From NCBI GenBank assembly GCA_042096095.1, contig JBELME010000175.1, positions 1 through 8,646 of the forward strand: a DNA stretch of 8,646 nucleotides. Direction: 5' to 3'. This document shows positions 1 to 5,683 of the stretch, piece after piece. Both the position numbers and the translations under genes were made by a program. How positions within the stretch are numbered: the first letter of the stretch is position 1; each line of letters begins with the position of its first letter. The DNA is from Enterovibrio sp042096095 (lineage in GTDB: Bacteria > Pseudomonadota > Gammaproteobacteria > Enterobacterales > Vibrionaceae). The notes under the pieces are model-generated. The model worked only from the letters and a program-made list of their open reading frames with translations, was not told the origin of the DNA and searched no databases.

Positions 1-514
1 ACTCGGTACTGCCAAGGTTACGCCAGCGTTTTGCTAATTCTTTGGCATAGCGACCTAGGATGAGGGCGTCGACTTGGGAATCCCCTTGCCACTGAAGGGC
101 GGTGATATAGGTAAAGGCGTTGGAGTGGTCATTATCGAAGTTTGGTTCAAAAGCACCTTCTGGTAGCAATGGTACAGCATCCCCCAGTTTGTCCCTGACT
201 TTCGACCAAACGGTTTCTGTGTCGGTGAGTTCGTCATTAAGCTCAATCGTGACGACAGAAATACCGGGTTTTGAGGAGGATTCAATCAGTTTGATTTCAT
301 CCAACGTGCGCAATGAGATTTCGAGCTGTTCACTGACAAGAGCTTCTACGCGTTCAGCGCTCGCGCCGGGGTAGGCGGTGGTAATGGTTGCCCATCGGTT
401 GATTAACGCCGGATCTTCCGCGCGTGGAAGGGTAGAAAGCGCGGAGAAGCCTGAAACGAGCAGTAGCACGGTGAACAACACCAATAGGCGCGTATTTGTA
501 AGCAGTTTTTCCAT
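1..514 (-). CDS. RND efflux pump inner-membrane subunit, N-terminal part only
   Basis: Reading from the ATG at 514 towards base 1, an open frame of 171 residues runs off the left edge with no stop. It starts MEKLLTNTRLLVLF and has one hydrophobic segment at about residues 9-28 (TM1). This is followed by the start of the periplasmic porter domain, with the RND-typical pattern PRAEDP, then TAYPGASAERVE and a stretch ending in PGISVVTIEL. This layout fits the single-subunit RND (AcrB/MexB-like, HAE-type) proton-driven drug or solvent exporters, which are about 1,000 residues, so more than 80 percent is missing. It begins 6 nt after the adaptor gene stop; its Shine-Dalgarno GGAG (524-527) lies inside the adaptor's last codons, which suggests translational coupling in one operon. 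The substrate cannot be inferred from this fragment. Confidence 0.93.
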   Translation of the reverse strand, partial: MEKLLTNTRLLVLFTVLLLVSGFSALSTLPRAEDPALINRWATITTAYPGASAERVEALVSEQLEISLRTLDEIKLIESSSKPGISVVTIELNDELTDTETVWSKVRDKLGDAVPLLPEGAFEPNFDNDHSNAFTYITALQWQGDSQVDALILGRYAKELAKRWRNLGSTE

Positions 515-520
515 GTGCTT

Positions 521-1612
521 TTACTCCGCTGCCAGCTTCACACGTTGTCCTGACACGATGCGATGAATGCCGTCAGACACGACTTTTTCACCGTCTTTCA
601 CTGCGCCGGACACATACGCTTTATCGCTGTTAGCATGGAGAACGTGCACAGAGCGGCGTGCGATTTGATAAACGCCGTCTTCCTTGGGAACAGCGGCGTA
701 AACATTCCACGTACCGCGAAGTCCATCTGTCAGGCCTGTTAACGGCACCCAAAATCCTTCGCCGGGGTTTTGGGTTTCAAATTGAAGGTAAGCGAGCTGA
801 CCATTTATGACGTCCGCTTCGTCGGAGAGCAAATAGCGCAGCATCACAGTGCGTGAACGCATGTCGATGACCGCACCAGGGTTGAGCAACGTGACGTCAT
901 ACAGCGAATCACCAATGCGAACTTGCGGACGTTCGCGTTGGCTGAGTTCGAGGAGCTGTTTCACAGGAACGCCAATGTGCGCTTCTGTTTGCGTGTCTGC
1001 CAGCAAAGTAAGGGTAGGCGCACCCACATTCACCACATCGCCATGAGAGACAAAACGTTCGCTGATCAGGCCGCTATATGGCGCGTAGATGGTCGATTTT
1101 TCGTTGCGAAGTTGGGTTGAAGAGAGTGACGCTTGAAGTTGGCGCACGTTCGCCCGTAAGGCATCGCGTTGACTGATCAGCGAGTCGATCTCTGAATCAG
1201 CGCTAAATCCCTTTTTCTTGAGCTGACGCTGTCGTTGGAGGTTTGTTTGAGTGAGTTCGAGTTGCGCGTCGAGTTGCTCTAATTGCGCCGCTAGTTGCTG
1301 TGCTTCCGTATCGAGCAGTTGTGTGTCTAAGCTGATTAATGCTGCGCCTTTTTCTACTCGGTCGCCAACATCTACGAGAAGTTCATTGACCTTGCCACCC
1401 AGCTCAAAACCCAAATTGGCGTTCTGTCCAGCTTGAACCGTGCCCACATATTCCCGATCAACCGCGTAGGTGGGTGCCATGTTTACCGTCATGACATTAA
1501 CCGTTGGTGCGGTATCAGGCAAAGCATCAACCTTGCTTTCTGCTTGCGAGTTACATGCAGACAAGAACACGGTTGAAAGTAACATGATGCGCAGAGGGTA
1601 ACGTCTTTCCAT
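521..1612 (-). CDS. RND efflux periplasmic adaptor lipoprotein (membrane fusion protein)
   Basis: A 363-residue membrane-fusion protein that would bridge the RND pump and an outer-membrane TolC-like channel. The N-terminus carries a lipoprotein signal with lipobox LSAC, the acylated Cys being residue 20. Then follow the first lipoyl half (about 60-97, GFELGGKVNELLVDVGDRVEKG), a long alpha-helical coiled-coil hairpin (about 98-170, rich in Gln, Leu and Glu), the second lipoyl half (about 173-207, IYAPYSGLISERFVSHGDVV) and beta-barrel and membrane-proximal domains to the end. Length is typical for HlyD_D23/AcrA-type adaptors. The start at 1612 is preferred because it gives the full signal peptide; the ribosome site is weak (GAGAA), and the internal Met10 has none. 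It is first in an operon with the pump gene 6 nt downstream. The promoter lies in the operator-bearing region shared with the divergent tetR-type gene. No outer-membrane channel gene is visible here. Confidence 0.95.
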   Translation of the reverse strand: MERRYPLRIMLLSTVFLSACNSQAESKVDALPDTAPTVNVMTVNMAPTYAVDREYVGTVQAGQNANLGFELGGKVNELLVDVGDRVEKGAALISLDTQLLDTEAQQLAAQLEQLDAQLELTQTNLQRQRQLKKKGFSADSEIDSLISQRDALRANVRQLQASLSSTQLRNEKSTIYAPYSGLISERFVSHGDVVNVGAPTLTLLADTQTEAHIGVPVKQLLELSQRERPQVRIGDSLYDVTLLNPGAVIDMRSRTVMLRYLLSDEADVINGQLAYLQFETQNPGEGFWVPLTGLTDGLRGTWNVYAAVPKEDGVYQIARRSVHVLHANSDKAYVSGAVKDGEKVVSDGIHRIVSGQRVKLAAE

Positions 1613-1641
1613 GGCGAGGTTCTCATTGTCCGATTAGTATT

Positions 1642-1662
1642 TGGACTAGACTGTCCAGTCCA
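1642..1662. promoter_or_regulatory. Operator O1, 21-bp palindrome (TetR-type)
   Basis: TGGACT and AGTCCA arms flank the core GACTGTC. The 21 bp are symmetric about base 1652 apart from one mismatched pair and the centre base. It shares the identical 15-mer ACTAGACTGTCCAGT with the second operator; the centres are 44 bp apart, about four helical turns, so both sites face the same side of the DNA. The expected ligand is the repressor encoded at 1749. Confidence 0.75.
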
Positions 1663-1672
1663 GTATGTATAA

Positions 1673-1701
1673 AAAATAGTGGAATCAAACTAGACTGTCC
1701 A
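1673..1701 (-). promoter_or_regulatory. Putative sigma-70 promoter for the efflux operon
   Basis: On the minus strand, a -35 box TGGACA (1696-1701) is followed after 17 bp by TATTTT (1673-1678). The -35 sits inside the right-hand operator, and the predicted start point, near 1666, falls just before the left-hand operator. A repressor bound at either site would block it. Assigned from box match and spacing only. Confidence 0.5.
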
Positions 1702-1709
1702 GTTTGATT
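1683..1709. promoter_or_regulatory. Operator O2, 27-bp palindrome (TetR-type)
   Basis: Arms AATCAAACT and AGTTTGATT flank a core identical to the O1 core. The 27 bp are symmetric about base 1696 with one mismatched pair plus the centre base. It covers the -35 boxes of both divergent promoters, so occupancy should shut off both the efflux operon and the repressor gene. Confidence 0.8.
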
Positions 1710-1720
1710 TGTTCTATATT
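1691..1720 (+). promoter_or_regulatory. Putative sigma-70 promoter for the TetR-family gene
   Basis: On the plus strand, TAGACT (1691-1696) and TATATT (1715-1720) are separated by 18 bp. The -35 box lies within the right-hand operator, back to back with the -35 box of the divergent efflux promoter. This predicts autorepression. Assigned from box match and spacing only. Confidence 0.45.
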
Positions 1721-1748
1721 TGTCACAAGGTTTACGTGGAGATAGCGC

Positions 1749-2384
1749 ATGAGCGTGCAGAGTACTGATAGAAAAGAGCAAAAGCGTCAGCAAATATTAA
1801 ATGCGGCTTCTGAACTTTTCTGCCAACAGGGATATGGCATATCAATGGATGCAATTGCTCAAAAAGCAAATGTGTCTAAGCAGACTGTGTATGCGCATTT
1901 CAGCAATAAAGATCAACTCTTTGAAACCTGCATCATCGAAAAGTGTAAAAACTCAGGATTGGACTGGGACTTGGAACAAGATGATCGACCGCCGCATTTG
2001 GTGTTACGTGAATACGGCTGGCTGTTTCAATCCATGTTGCTGGAACATGAAGCCCGAAGCACGTTCCAAAACACGGTACGACAATCAGATTCGCACCCAG
2101 AGCTTGCCAAGATTTTTCTCGAACAAGGCCCGAAGCGAAACGTTTCACTGCTTGGCCGCTACCTACAAAAGTTGGTAACGCAAGGGGACATGCCGTTTTG
2201 TGAAGATGTCGAATCCGCCGCAATGCAAATGTTGCTGATGCTACACGGTCGGCCAGTGTATTGGGGTTTTTTTGGGTTTGATGCGAATGAAGATGAAGTG
2301 ACACGCCGTACCTACATTGATCGTAGCATCGACGTATTTCTGCGAGGCTATGGTTACGCGGAAGCAAAGTTTAACGGCGCGTGA
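1749..2384 (+). CDS. TetR/AcrR-family transcriptional repressor of the efflux operon
   Basis: A 211-residue one-component repressor. Residues about 12-58 form the TetR N-terminal DNA-binding domain, with the helix-turn-helix at about 31-51 (MDAIAQKANVSKQTVYAHF, then SNKDQLF), which is the classic family signature. The remaining helical part should be the ligand-binding and dimerisation domain; its shape (GRYLQKLVTQGDM and downstream) resembles the AefR-like C-terminal type, a tentative call. The ATG at 1749 has Shine-Dalgarno GGAG (1738-1741) at 7 nt. The gene is divergent from the adaptor/pump genes and the two palindromes between them are the obvious binding sites, so it most likely represses the pump and itself until an effector (a toxic compound or pump substrate) releases it. 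The effector cannot be read from the sequence. Confidence 0.95.
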   Translation: MSVQSTDRKEQKRQQILNAASELFCQQGYGISMDAIAQKANVSKQTVYAHFSNKDQLFETCIIEKCKNSGLDWDLEQDDRPPHLVLREYGWLFQSMLLEHEARSTFQNTVRQSDSHPELAKIFLEQGPKRNVSLLGRYLQKLVTQGDMPFCEDVESAAMQMLLMLHGRPVYWGFFGFDANEDEVTRRTYIDRSIDVFLRGYGYAEAKFNGA

Positions 2385-2393
2385 TGTCGCGCC
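2376..2393 (+). terminator. Hairpin at the end of the TetR gene, possible weak terminator
   Basis: A perfect 6-bp GC-only stem, GGCGCG and CGCGCC, with a 6-nt loop containing the TGA stop codon. The following bases are only mildly T-rich (CAATTCTTTATT) and start some 9 nt away, so this is not a classic intrinsic terminator. The region between this gene and the convergent dgt end is only 76 bp. Confidence 0.3.
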
Positions 2394-2460
2394 GCATCAA
2401 TTCTTTATTAACGCTTCTTGATTTCCAATGATTACTCAGCACCACCCATTACTGCGCGCA

Positions 2461-3993
2461 CTAATTACTCACCACAAGAGATTTGTATTCATCGAACGCA
2501 AACTGGTCAGTCATGCCACTGACATAGTCCTGCAGTAAACGGCAGCGTAAATAGAACTCCCAAAGCGCGCTGTTTTCGATGCTGGTGTTCATAGGAATGC
2601 CGCTTTTGTTTTCTTTGTCGCTATCGCGCTCGTTCAATGCCACTTCATACGCGCCAACGTGTTTGCGTGACAGCTTGTTAAACAAACGCTTCTCCACAGG
2701 GTAGCTTCTGCTGCCTCCGCCATTAACGATATCGCTGAATGCGTCTTGAGAAAGCTCAAGCAACGGACGGTATTCTGTGAGTAAGCCGCCAATGATCTTA
2801 TACCCTTGAAGCTCCAAGGTTTCGACTTCCGGATCGTTAAACACATGTTTGAGGGCGACTTGTTTAAAGGTTTTCGCCAGTGCGTGGAATTGGCTGTTGT
2901 CTTCAATCAATGCGCGGTTGAAATCGCCGTGATAAACCTGGTCTAGGTTGTCGATAAATTGCTTAGACGCATGCGCAACCAAAGGGTGAACCATTTCGAC
3001 ACGCAGCTTAATGAAGAATTTATGGGTTTTGCTGATCTCATCTTGTGATGCATCTTTAAACACCTCCTGAAGAAGCGCCTCAAACGTTTTGTCTTTTTTG
3101 ATGGGACGGTTTGCGGGTTCGAGTTCTTCAAAGGTGTCGGATAAATGCTTAGTGAGGGTTTCAAGTGAGAGAATCCGTTTCTCAACGGCGTCTTCAAGAT
3201 CAGCCAGGCAGTATGAAATGTCATCGGCCGCTTCCATGATGTAGCTGAGCGGATGGCGGCAATACGGTGCCATGTCCAACGCTGCCATCATGGCCTCAAC
3301 ATACGGTTTTTCCGTGACGTAATACCCGACCTTTTTTGTGAGGTAGTTTTTATCTTTCGGCACTTGCTCGGCGGATTCGGTTGCGGGGCGGGTGTATTTC
3401 AATACTGACGCGGCTTGGCTATAGGTGAGGTTTAAACGGTGAAGCGATTGCACGAGGCGAATGGCTTGCGCATTGCCATCAAAATGACAGAGTTCATGGT
3501 GAATGGGGGCGAGTTCATCCTCTGAGCATTCTTGAGCCAGCGCTTTCATGGGGGCAAGCGTCGTCAGGTTCTGGGTAAACCAGCGATTAATGGCATCTTC
3601 CCCGCTATGACCAAATGGCGGGTTACCCATGTCATGCATCAAGCAGGAGATTTCTACTAAGGATTCCACCGCGCGCTCAAGGCCGTCTAAACCGTATGCG
3701 AATTTTTGCTGTGCTGTCAGGCGATCAAAGATGGTTTGAACAATGAAGCGGCCGACTTGTTGAACTTCCAGCGAGTGAGTGAGGCGACTTCGAACCGCTG
3801 AGTTTCGTTCAAGGGGGAAAACCTGCGTTTTTTGCTGCAGGCGACGGATCGGTGCGGAGTTGATGATCCGACCGCGATCGCTTTCTAACGCGCGCTGCAA
3901 ATCTCGTCCATAGGGAAGAGGGCGCTCAAGGCTGATTTTCTTTTTAAAATCGATGAGATGGAGACCTTGAGGGCGATGATCTGCCTGTGTCAT
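2461..3993 (-). CDS. dgt: dGTP triphosphohydrolase (dGTPase)
   Basis: A 510-residue HD-superfamily enzyme that cleaves dGTP to deoxyguanosine and triphosphate, acting in the cytosol on the dNTP pool. From the chosen start MTQADHRPQG, the HD residues are H73 (SRLTHSLEV), H120-D121 (CLMHDMGNPPFGHSGE, with H129) and the later Asp in EAADDISYC (256-257). This matches the layout of E. coli Dgt, which is about 505 residues. The frame is open 34 codons further upstream to 4095. The start at 3993 is preferred because it has a strong Shine-Dalgarno AAGGA with 7-nt spacing, begins like the family, and avoids translating the palindromic repeat at 4029-4088. The gene is monocistronic here, convergent with the tetR-type gene. 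A possible -10 box TACAAT lies at 4118-4123, without a convincing -35. Confidence 0.96.
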   Translation of the reverse strand: MTQADHRPQGLHLIDFKKKISLERPLPYGRDLQRALESDRGRIINSAPIRRLQQKTQVFPLERNSAVRSRLTHSLEVQQVGRFIVQTIFDRLTAQQKFAYGLDGLERAVESLVEISCLMHDMGNPPFGHSGEDAINRWFTQNLTTLAPMKALAQECSEDELAPIHHELCHFDGNAQAIRLVQSLHRLNLTYSQAASVLKYTRPATESAEQVPKDKNYLTKKVGYYVTEKPYVEAMMAALDMAPYCRHPLSYIMEAADDISYCLADLEDAVEKRILSLETLTKHLSDTFEELEPANRPIKKDKTFEALLQEVFKDASQDEISKTHKFFIKLRVEMVHPLVAHASKQFIDNLDQVYHGDFNRALIEDNSQFHALAKTFKQVALKHVFNDPEVETLELQGYKIIGGLLTEYRPLLELSQDAFSDIVNGGGSRSYPVEKRLFNKLSRKHVGAYEVALNERDSDKENKSGIPMNTSIENSALWEFYLRCRLLQDYVSGMTDQFAFDEYKSLVVSN

Positions 3994-4028
3994 GCATGCT
4001 TCCTTGAATGAAAACGGTGTTTTTATCG

Positions 4029-4088
4029 TATACCCAAACAACGTGAAGATGCCGGATTCAGCGAGCTTCTGCAGGTTGTTTGGGTATA
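4029..4088. repeat. Intergenic palindromic repeat (REP/MITE-like) upstream of dgt
   Basis: Perfect 14-bp inverted repeats, TATACCCAAACAAC and GTTGTTTGGGTATA, flank a 32-nt centre which itself contains GAAG and CTTC partners and the segment GCCGGATTCAGC. As RNA it could form a long branched hairpin. From memory, elements with ATACCC...GGGTAT ends and a TTCAGC centre recur between genes in Vibrio genomes; I cannot confirm copy number here. It lies 35 nt upstream of the dgt start, so it is inside or just before the leader of that transcript. If read through, it encodes the spurious N-terminal extension of Dgt. Confidence 0.7.
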
Positions 4089-4225
4089 TATTCATTACCT
4101 TAGCGCTGCGTTGAAAAATTGTACACTGGTTCGACGTAGATATGCGTTATTAGCGTGTTGTAGCGGCATGAATAAGAAAGGAAAAAGGGAGAACCGAAGG
4201 GAATCATCTAAGGCATTGAGCGACA
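4089..4225. other. Gene-free stretch between dgt and the small-peptide unit
   Basis: Nothing convincing is coded here. A purine-rich stretch (about 4170-4202) resembles a ribosome site but has no plausible gene after it. The dgt promoter should lie here: TACAAT on the minus strand at 4118-4123 is the best -10 candidate, with no good -35 partner. Confidence 0.4.
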
Positions 4226-4281
4226 GAAAAAAGAGAGCAAAGCGCAATGCATTAGGCAATCATTGGATGATGCGCTTTGCT
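4226..4281 (-). terminator. Intrinsic terminator of the small-peptide transcript
   Basis: On the minus strand, an 11-bp perfect stem AGCAAAGCGCA and TGCGCTTTGCT (4271-4281 with 4236-4246) encloses a 24-nt loop that can fold further (CAATG and CATTG). It is followed after a few bases by TTTTTT (4227-4232). It lies about 70 nt past the stop of the 37-codon gene and points away from dgt. The long loop is somewhat unusual, but stem length and T-tract support Rho-independent termination. Confidence 0.65.
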
Positions 4282-4349
4282 TTGGAGACGTGTCCACAAT
4301 AAGGCGTTGATTAACGTTGAATGGAGGGGAGGGCGAGCCCTGAAGGCCA

Positions 4350-4463
4350 TTAGCCGATGATGCCCATTGCGATCGCGATGCTGCCTGCAGCGCCGATACC
4401 TGCGCCAATCGTGAATATGGTGAGTCCTAATAGACTTTGTTGCTTTCGTTTTGAGTGAGTCAT
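4350..4463 (-). CDS. 37-residue single-span membrane peptide, unknown function
   Basis: A short gene encoding MTHSKRKQQSLLGLTIFT followed by a glycine/alanine-rich hydrophobic run to residue 37. The first nine residues carry KRK, and residues about 11-36 would span the membrane once, N-terminus inside. Small residues are spaced as G20, G24 and S28, with G22 and A26, a glycine-zipper pattern that favours helix packing or oligomerisation. Support for translation is strong: Shine-Dalgarno GAGGA (4471-4475) sits 7 nt from the ATG. A sigma-54-type promoter lies 58 bp upstream and a terminator 70 nt downstream, giving a complete single-gene unit of about 285 nt. I do not recognise a family. It could be a small regulatory membrane protein, a stress peptide or a toxin-like peptide; no partner antitoxin RNA was found. 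Confidence 0.7.
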   Translation of the reverse strand: MTHSKRKQQSLLGLTIFTIGAGIGAAGSIAIAMGIIG

Positions 4464-4520
4464 TATGTCATCCTCATTCTTGGCGGTGATGCCAATTCTT
4501 TGTCTCTATCAAATACAAAA

Positions 4521-4537
4521 AGCAAGTACAGTGCCAA
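4521..4537 (-). promoter_or_regulatory. Sigma-54 (RpoN) promoter for the 37-residue peptide gene
   Basis: The minus strand reads TTGGCACTGTACTTGCT, against the consensus TGGCAC-N5-TTGCW. The invariant -24 GG and -12 GC are exactly 10 bp apart. The predicted start is near 4510, giving a leader of about 47 nt before the ATG at 4463. Sigma-54 promoters need an AAA+ enhancer-binding activator; candidate upstream sites are the inverted repeats at 4548-4571 (about -50) and 4611-4627 (about -109). Confidence 0.7.
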
Positions 4538-4544
4538 CTTGGCA
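4532..4544. promoter_or_regulatory. Palindrome overlapping the sigma-54 -24 element
   Basis: TGCCAACTTGGCA is a perfect 13-bp palindrome around base 4538. Its left half is the -24 element of the minus-strand promoter. It could be an operator where a protein blocks RpoN holoenzyme, or simply an incidental extension of the promoter box. Confidence 0.4.
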
Positions 4545-4547
4545 AAG

Positions 4548-4571
4548 CATTGAAAATATGTGTATTCAATG
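4548..4571. promoter_or_regulatory. Inverted repeat between the divergent genes
   Basis: CATTGAA and TTCAATG are perfect 7-bp arms around a 10-bp AT-rich spacer. The site is centred about 50 bp upstream of the predicted sigma-54 start, and about 105 bp upstream of the divergent VOC start codon. The binding protein is unknown. Confidence 0.4.
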
Positions 4572-4592
4572 TGCTGACCGCGCTCTCTTCCC

Positions 4593-4621
4593 TAGACAGA
4601 CCGTATGAAGTTGGCGAAAAT
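4593..4621 (+). promoter_or_regulatory. Possible sigma-70 promoter for the VOC gene
   Basis: TAGACA (4593-4598, 5 of 6 to consensus) and GAAAAT (4616-4621, 4 of 6) are separated by 17 bp. The -10 overlaps the TTGGC...GCCAA repeat. Weak, from box match only. Confidence 0.3.
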
Positions 4622-4627
4622 TGCCAA
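4611..4627. promoter_or_regulatory. Inverted repeat TTGGC-N7-GCCAA, candidate activator or repressor site
   Basis: TTGGCGAAAATTGCCAA is symmetric at 6 of 8 base pairs around 4619. It sits about 109 bp upstream of the predicted sigma-54 start, the usual distance for an enhancer-binding protein, and also just before the VOC gene. A 12-bp direct repeat AGTTGGYGAAAA occurs at 4609-4620 and 4629-4640, exactly 20 bp apart. Confidence 0.4.
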
Positions 4628-4664
4628 GAGTTGGTGAAAAATTTATGCGCAATGAGGATAAAAC

Positions 4665-5063
4665 GTGTCTGTAGTATCGGGTGTTCACCATGTGGCGTTG
4701 ATTGTGAGTGATTATGCCGCATCAAAACGTTTCTATACCGAAGTGATGGGTTTTTCGGTGTTGGCAGAACATTATCGCGAAGAGCGTGACTCATGGAAAC
4801 TGGACGTCGCACTACCGGATGGGAACCAGTTAGAGATATTTTCATTCCCTAACAGCCCTGAGCGACCGTCTTACCCAGAAGCGAGAGGATTAAGGCACCT
4901 TGCCTTTGTGACCGAGAATATTGATGCTTCGGTGCATACGCTTGAAGGGCATGGTGTGAGCGTTGAAGCCATTCGTGTGGATCCTTACACCGGTGCACGT
5001 TTTACCTTTTTTAATGACCCTGACGGGCTGCCGCTTGAACTCTACGAGCTTACGCCGCTGTAA
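4665..5063 (+). CDS. gloA2: VOC-superfamily metalloprotein, GloA2/YaeR-like
   Basis: A 132-residue single VOC (glyoxalase I fold) protein very close in pattern to E. coli YaeR/GloA2. It has VHHVALIVSDY at the start, YREERDSWK, LEIFSFP, ERPSYPEA, GLRHLAF and the long C-terminal block RVDPYTGARFTFFNDPDG ending in LPLELYE. Likely metal ligands are H9, E57, H78 and E125, all present. YaeR proteins are putative lyases related to glyoxalase I; a firm substrate is not established to my knowledge, so methylglyoxal detoxification is only a suggestion. The start is GTG at 4665, with Shine-Dalgarno TGAGGA (4653-4658) at 6 nt; no ATG fits the family N-terminus. It is transcribed divergently from the 37-residue peptide gene, sharing a control region dense in TTGGC repeats. 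Confidence 0.92.
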   Translation: MSVVSGVHHVALIVSDYAASKRFYTEVMGFSVLAEHYREERDSWKLDVALPDGNQLEIFSFPNSPERPSYPEARGLRHLAFVTENIDASVHTLEGHGVSVEAIRVDPYTGARFTFFNDPDGLPLELYELTPL

Positions 5064-5114
5064 ACACCGTAAAGGCACTTAGTTAATGAGCATCTGAGTA
5101 CGGGATTTATTTTC

Positions 5115-5126
5115 AAACGATCGTTT
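5115..5126. promoter_or_regulatory. 12-bp palindrome upstream of the PilZ gene
   Basis: AAACGATCGTTT is a perfect palindrome in the 130-bp gap before the PilZ gene. The form AAAC-N4-GTTT with AT-rich flanks is like operators of TetR-type fatty-acid regulators such as PsrA; that resemblance is from memory and tentative. A second perfect palindrome, CACCATGGTG, lies at 5153-5162. Confidence 0.35.
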
Positions 5127-5193
5127 AATTTCCGTCTGTCTCACTTTTGTTTCACCATGGTGTTATGCGTCTGAATTAGTATGGTGATTCAGT

Positions 5194-5538
5194 ATGAAGA
5201 TAGGTGTAAAAATGACCGACATTCGTCGTTGGAAACGTTTTCGACTCAATCCAAGAGTGAAAGGCCAGCTTTACTGGGCCCACAAATACTTACCGCGCGT
5301 GAGTATTGCGATCACTGACGTCTCTGAAAAAGGGATTGGGTTCATCTCTGAATGGAAGTTGGAAGAGGGGGAATGTGAGCTTAAAATTACGTCACTCCCA
5401 ACGCTACACGTCACGATCAAACACAAAGCAACCATTAAGCGTGGCGGGCGTACTTGGTATCGCTACGGTTTATCGCTGCGCAGAAAACTGCATTCTGTTC
5501 AAATGTGGCACCTGAAAGACGCGAAGAAGGCCGCCTAA
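5194..5538 (+). CDS. Stand-alone PilZ-domain protein, probable c-di-GMP receptor
   Basis: A 114-residue protein made of one PilZ domain. Both c-di-GMP-binding motifs are intact: RxxxR as R11-R12-W13-K14-R15, and DxSxxG as D42-V-S44-E-K-G47 within AITDVSEKGIGF. The rest fits the PilZ beta-barrel, with WYRYGLSLRR near the end and a lysine-rich tail. With no output domain, it would act as an adaptor that changes partner binding when c-di-GMP rises (motility, surface or secretion control are usual). The start is uncertain: ATG 5194 has TGGTGA at 6 nt, while ATG 5212 (Met7) has AGGTG at 5 nt; both keep the motifs. It lies about 1.3 kb from an EAL phosphodiesterase gene, a possible functional link. 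No terminator is evident downstream. Confidence 0.85.
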   Translation: MKIGVKMTDIRRWKRFRLNPRVKGQLYWAHKYLPRVSIAITDVSEKGIGFISEWKLEEGECELKITSLPTLHVTIKHKATIKRGGRTWYRYGLSLRRKLHSVQMWHLKDAKKAA

Positions 5539-5683
5539 CTCGCGCACCTAGAACGCGCCAACACTTCTCTCCTAGCACGTTTTGTTTCCATTCCCCTTGG
5601 CTGCAAGCACCCTTGTTATTGTCCTCAGTGACGCATCGTTTATAACCAACACTTTGTTGCTTACCTTCCGTCACCACCACTGA

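Noticed and set aside
1..20. Adapter at the left edge as well
   Set aside because: The first bases continue the RND reading frame sensibly and do not match the reverse complement of the adapter.
4111..4302. 63-codon plus-strand open frame between dgt and the small-peptide gene
   Set aside because: Non-ATG start without ribosome site, composition like random lysine/arginine-rich translation, and it overlaps the terminator hairpin of the opposite strand.
4350..4463. Small peptide as an ATP-synthase c-subunit-like protein because of its GAGIGAAG run
   Set aside because: c-subunits have two spans, about 80 residues and a conserved acidic residue; none of these is present.
4226..4510. Transcript as a Qrr quorum-sensing sRNA (also sigma-54 dependent in Vibrio)
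   Set aside because: The conserved Qrr core sequence and the LuxO site TTGCA-N3-TGCAA are not seen; the unit is also longer and has a good coding frame.
4611..4627. TTGGCGAAAATTGCC as a second sigma-54 promoter for the VOC gene
   Set aside because: GG and GC are 8 bp apart instead of the required 10.
4474..4845. 123-codon minus-strand open frame
   Set aside because: It overlaps the strongly supported VOC gene and both promoters; a shadow frame.
5539..5683. Bidirectional terminator between the PilZ and repeat-protein genes
   Set aside because: Only a 5-bp CAACA/TGTTG hairpin without a T-tract is found; not enough to call.
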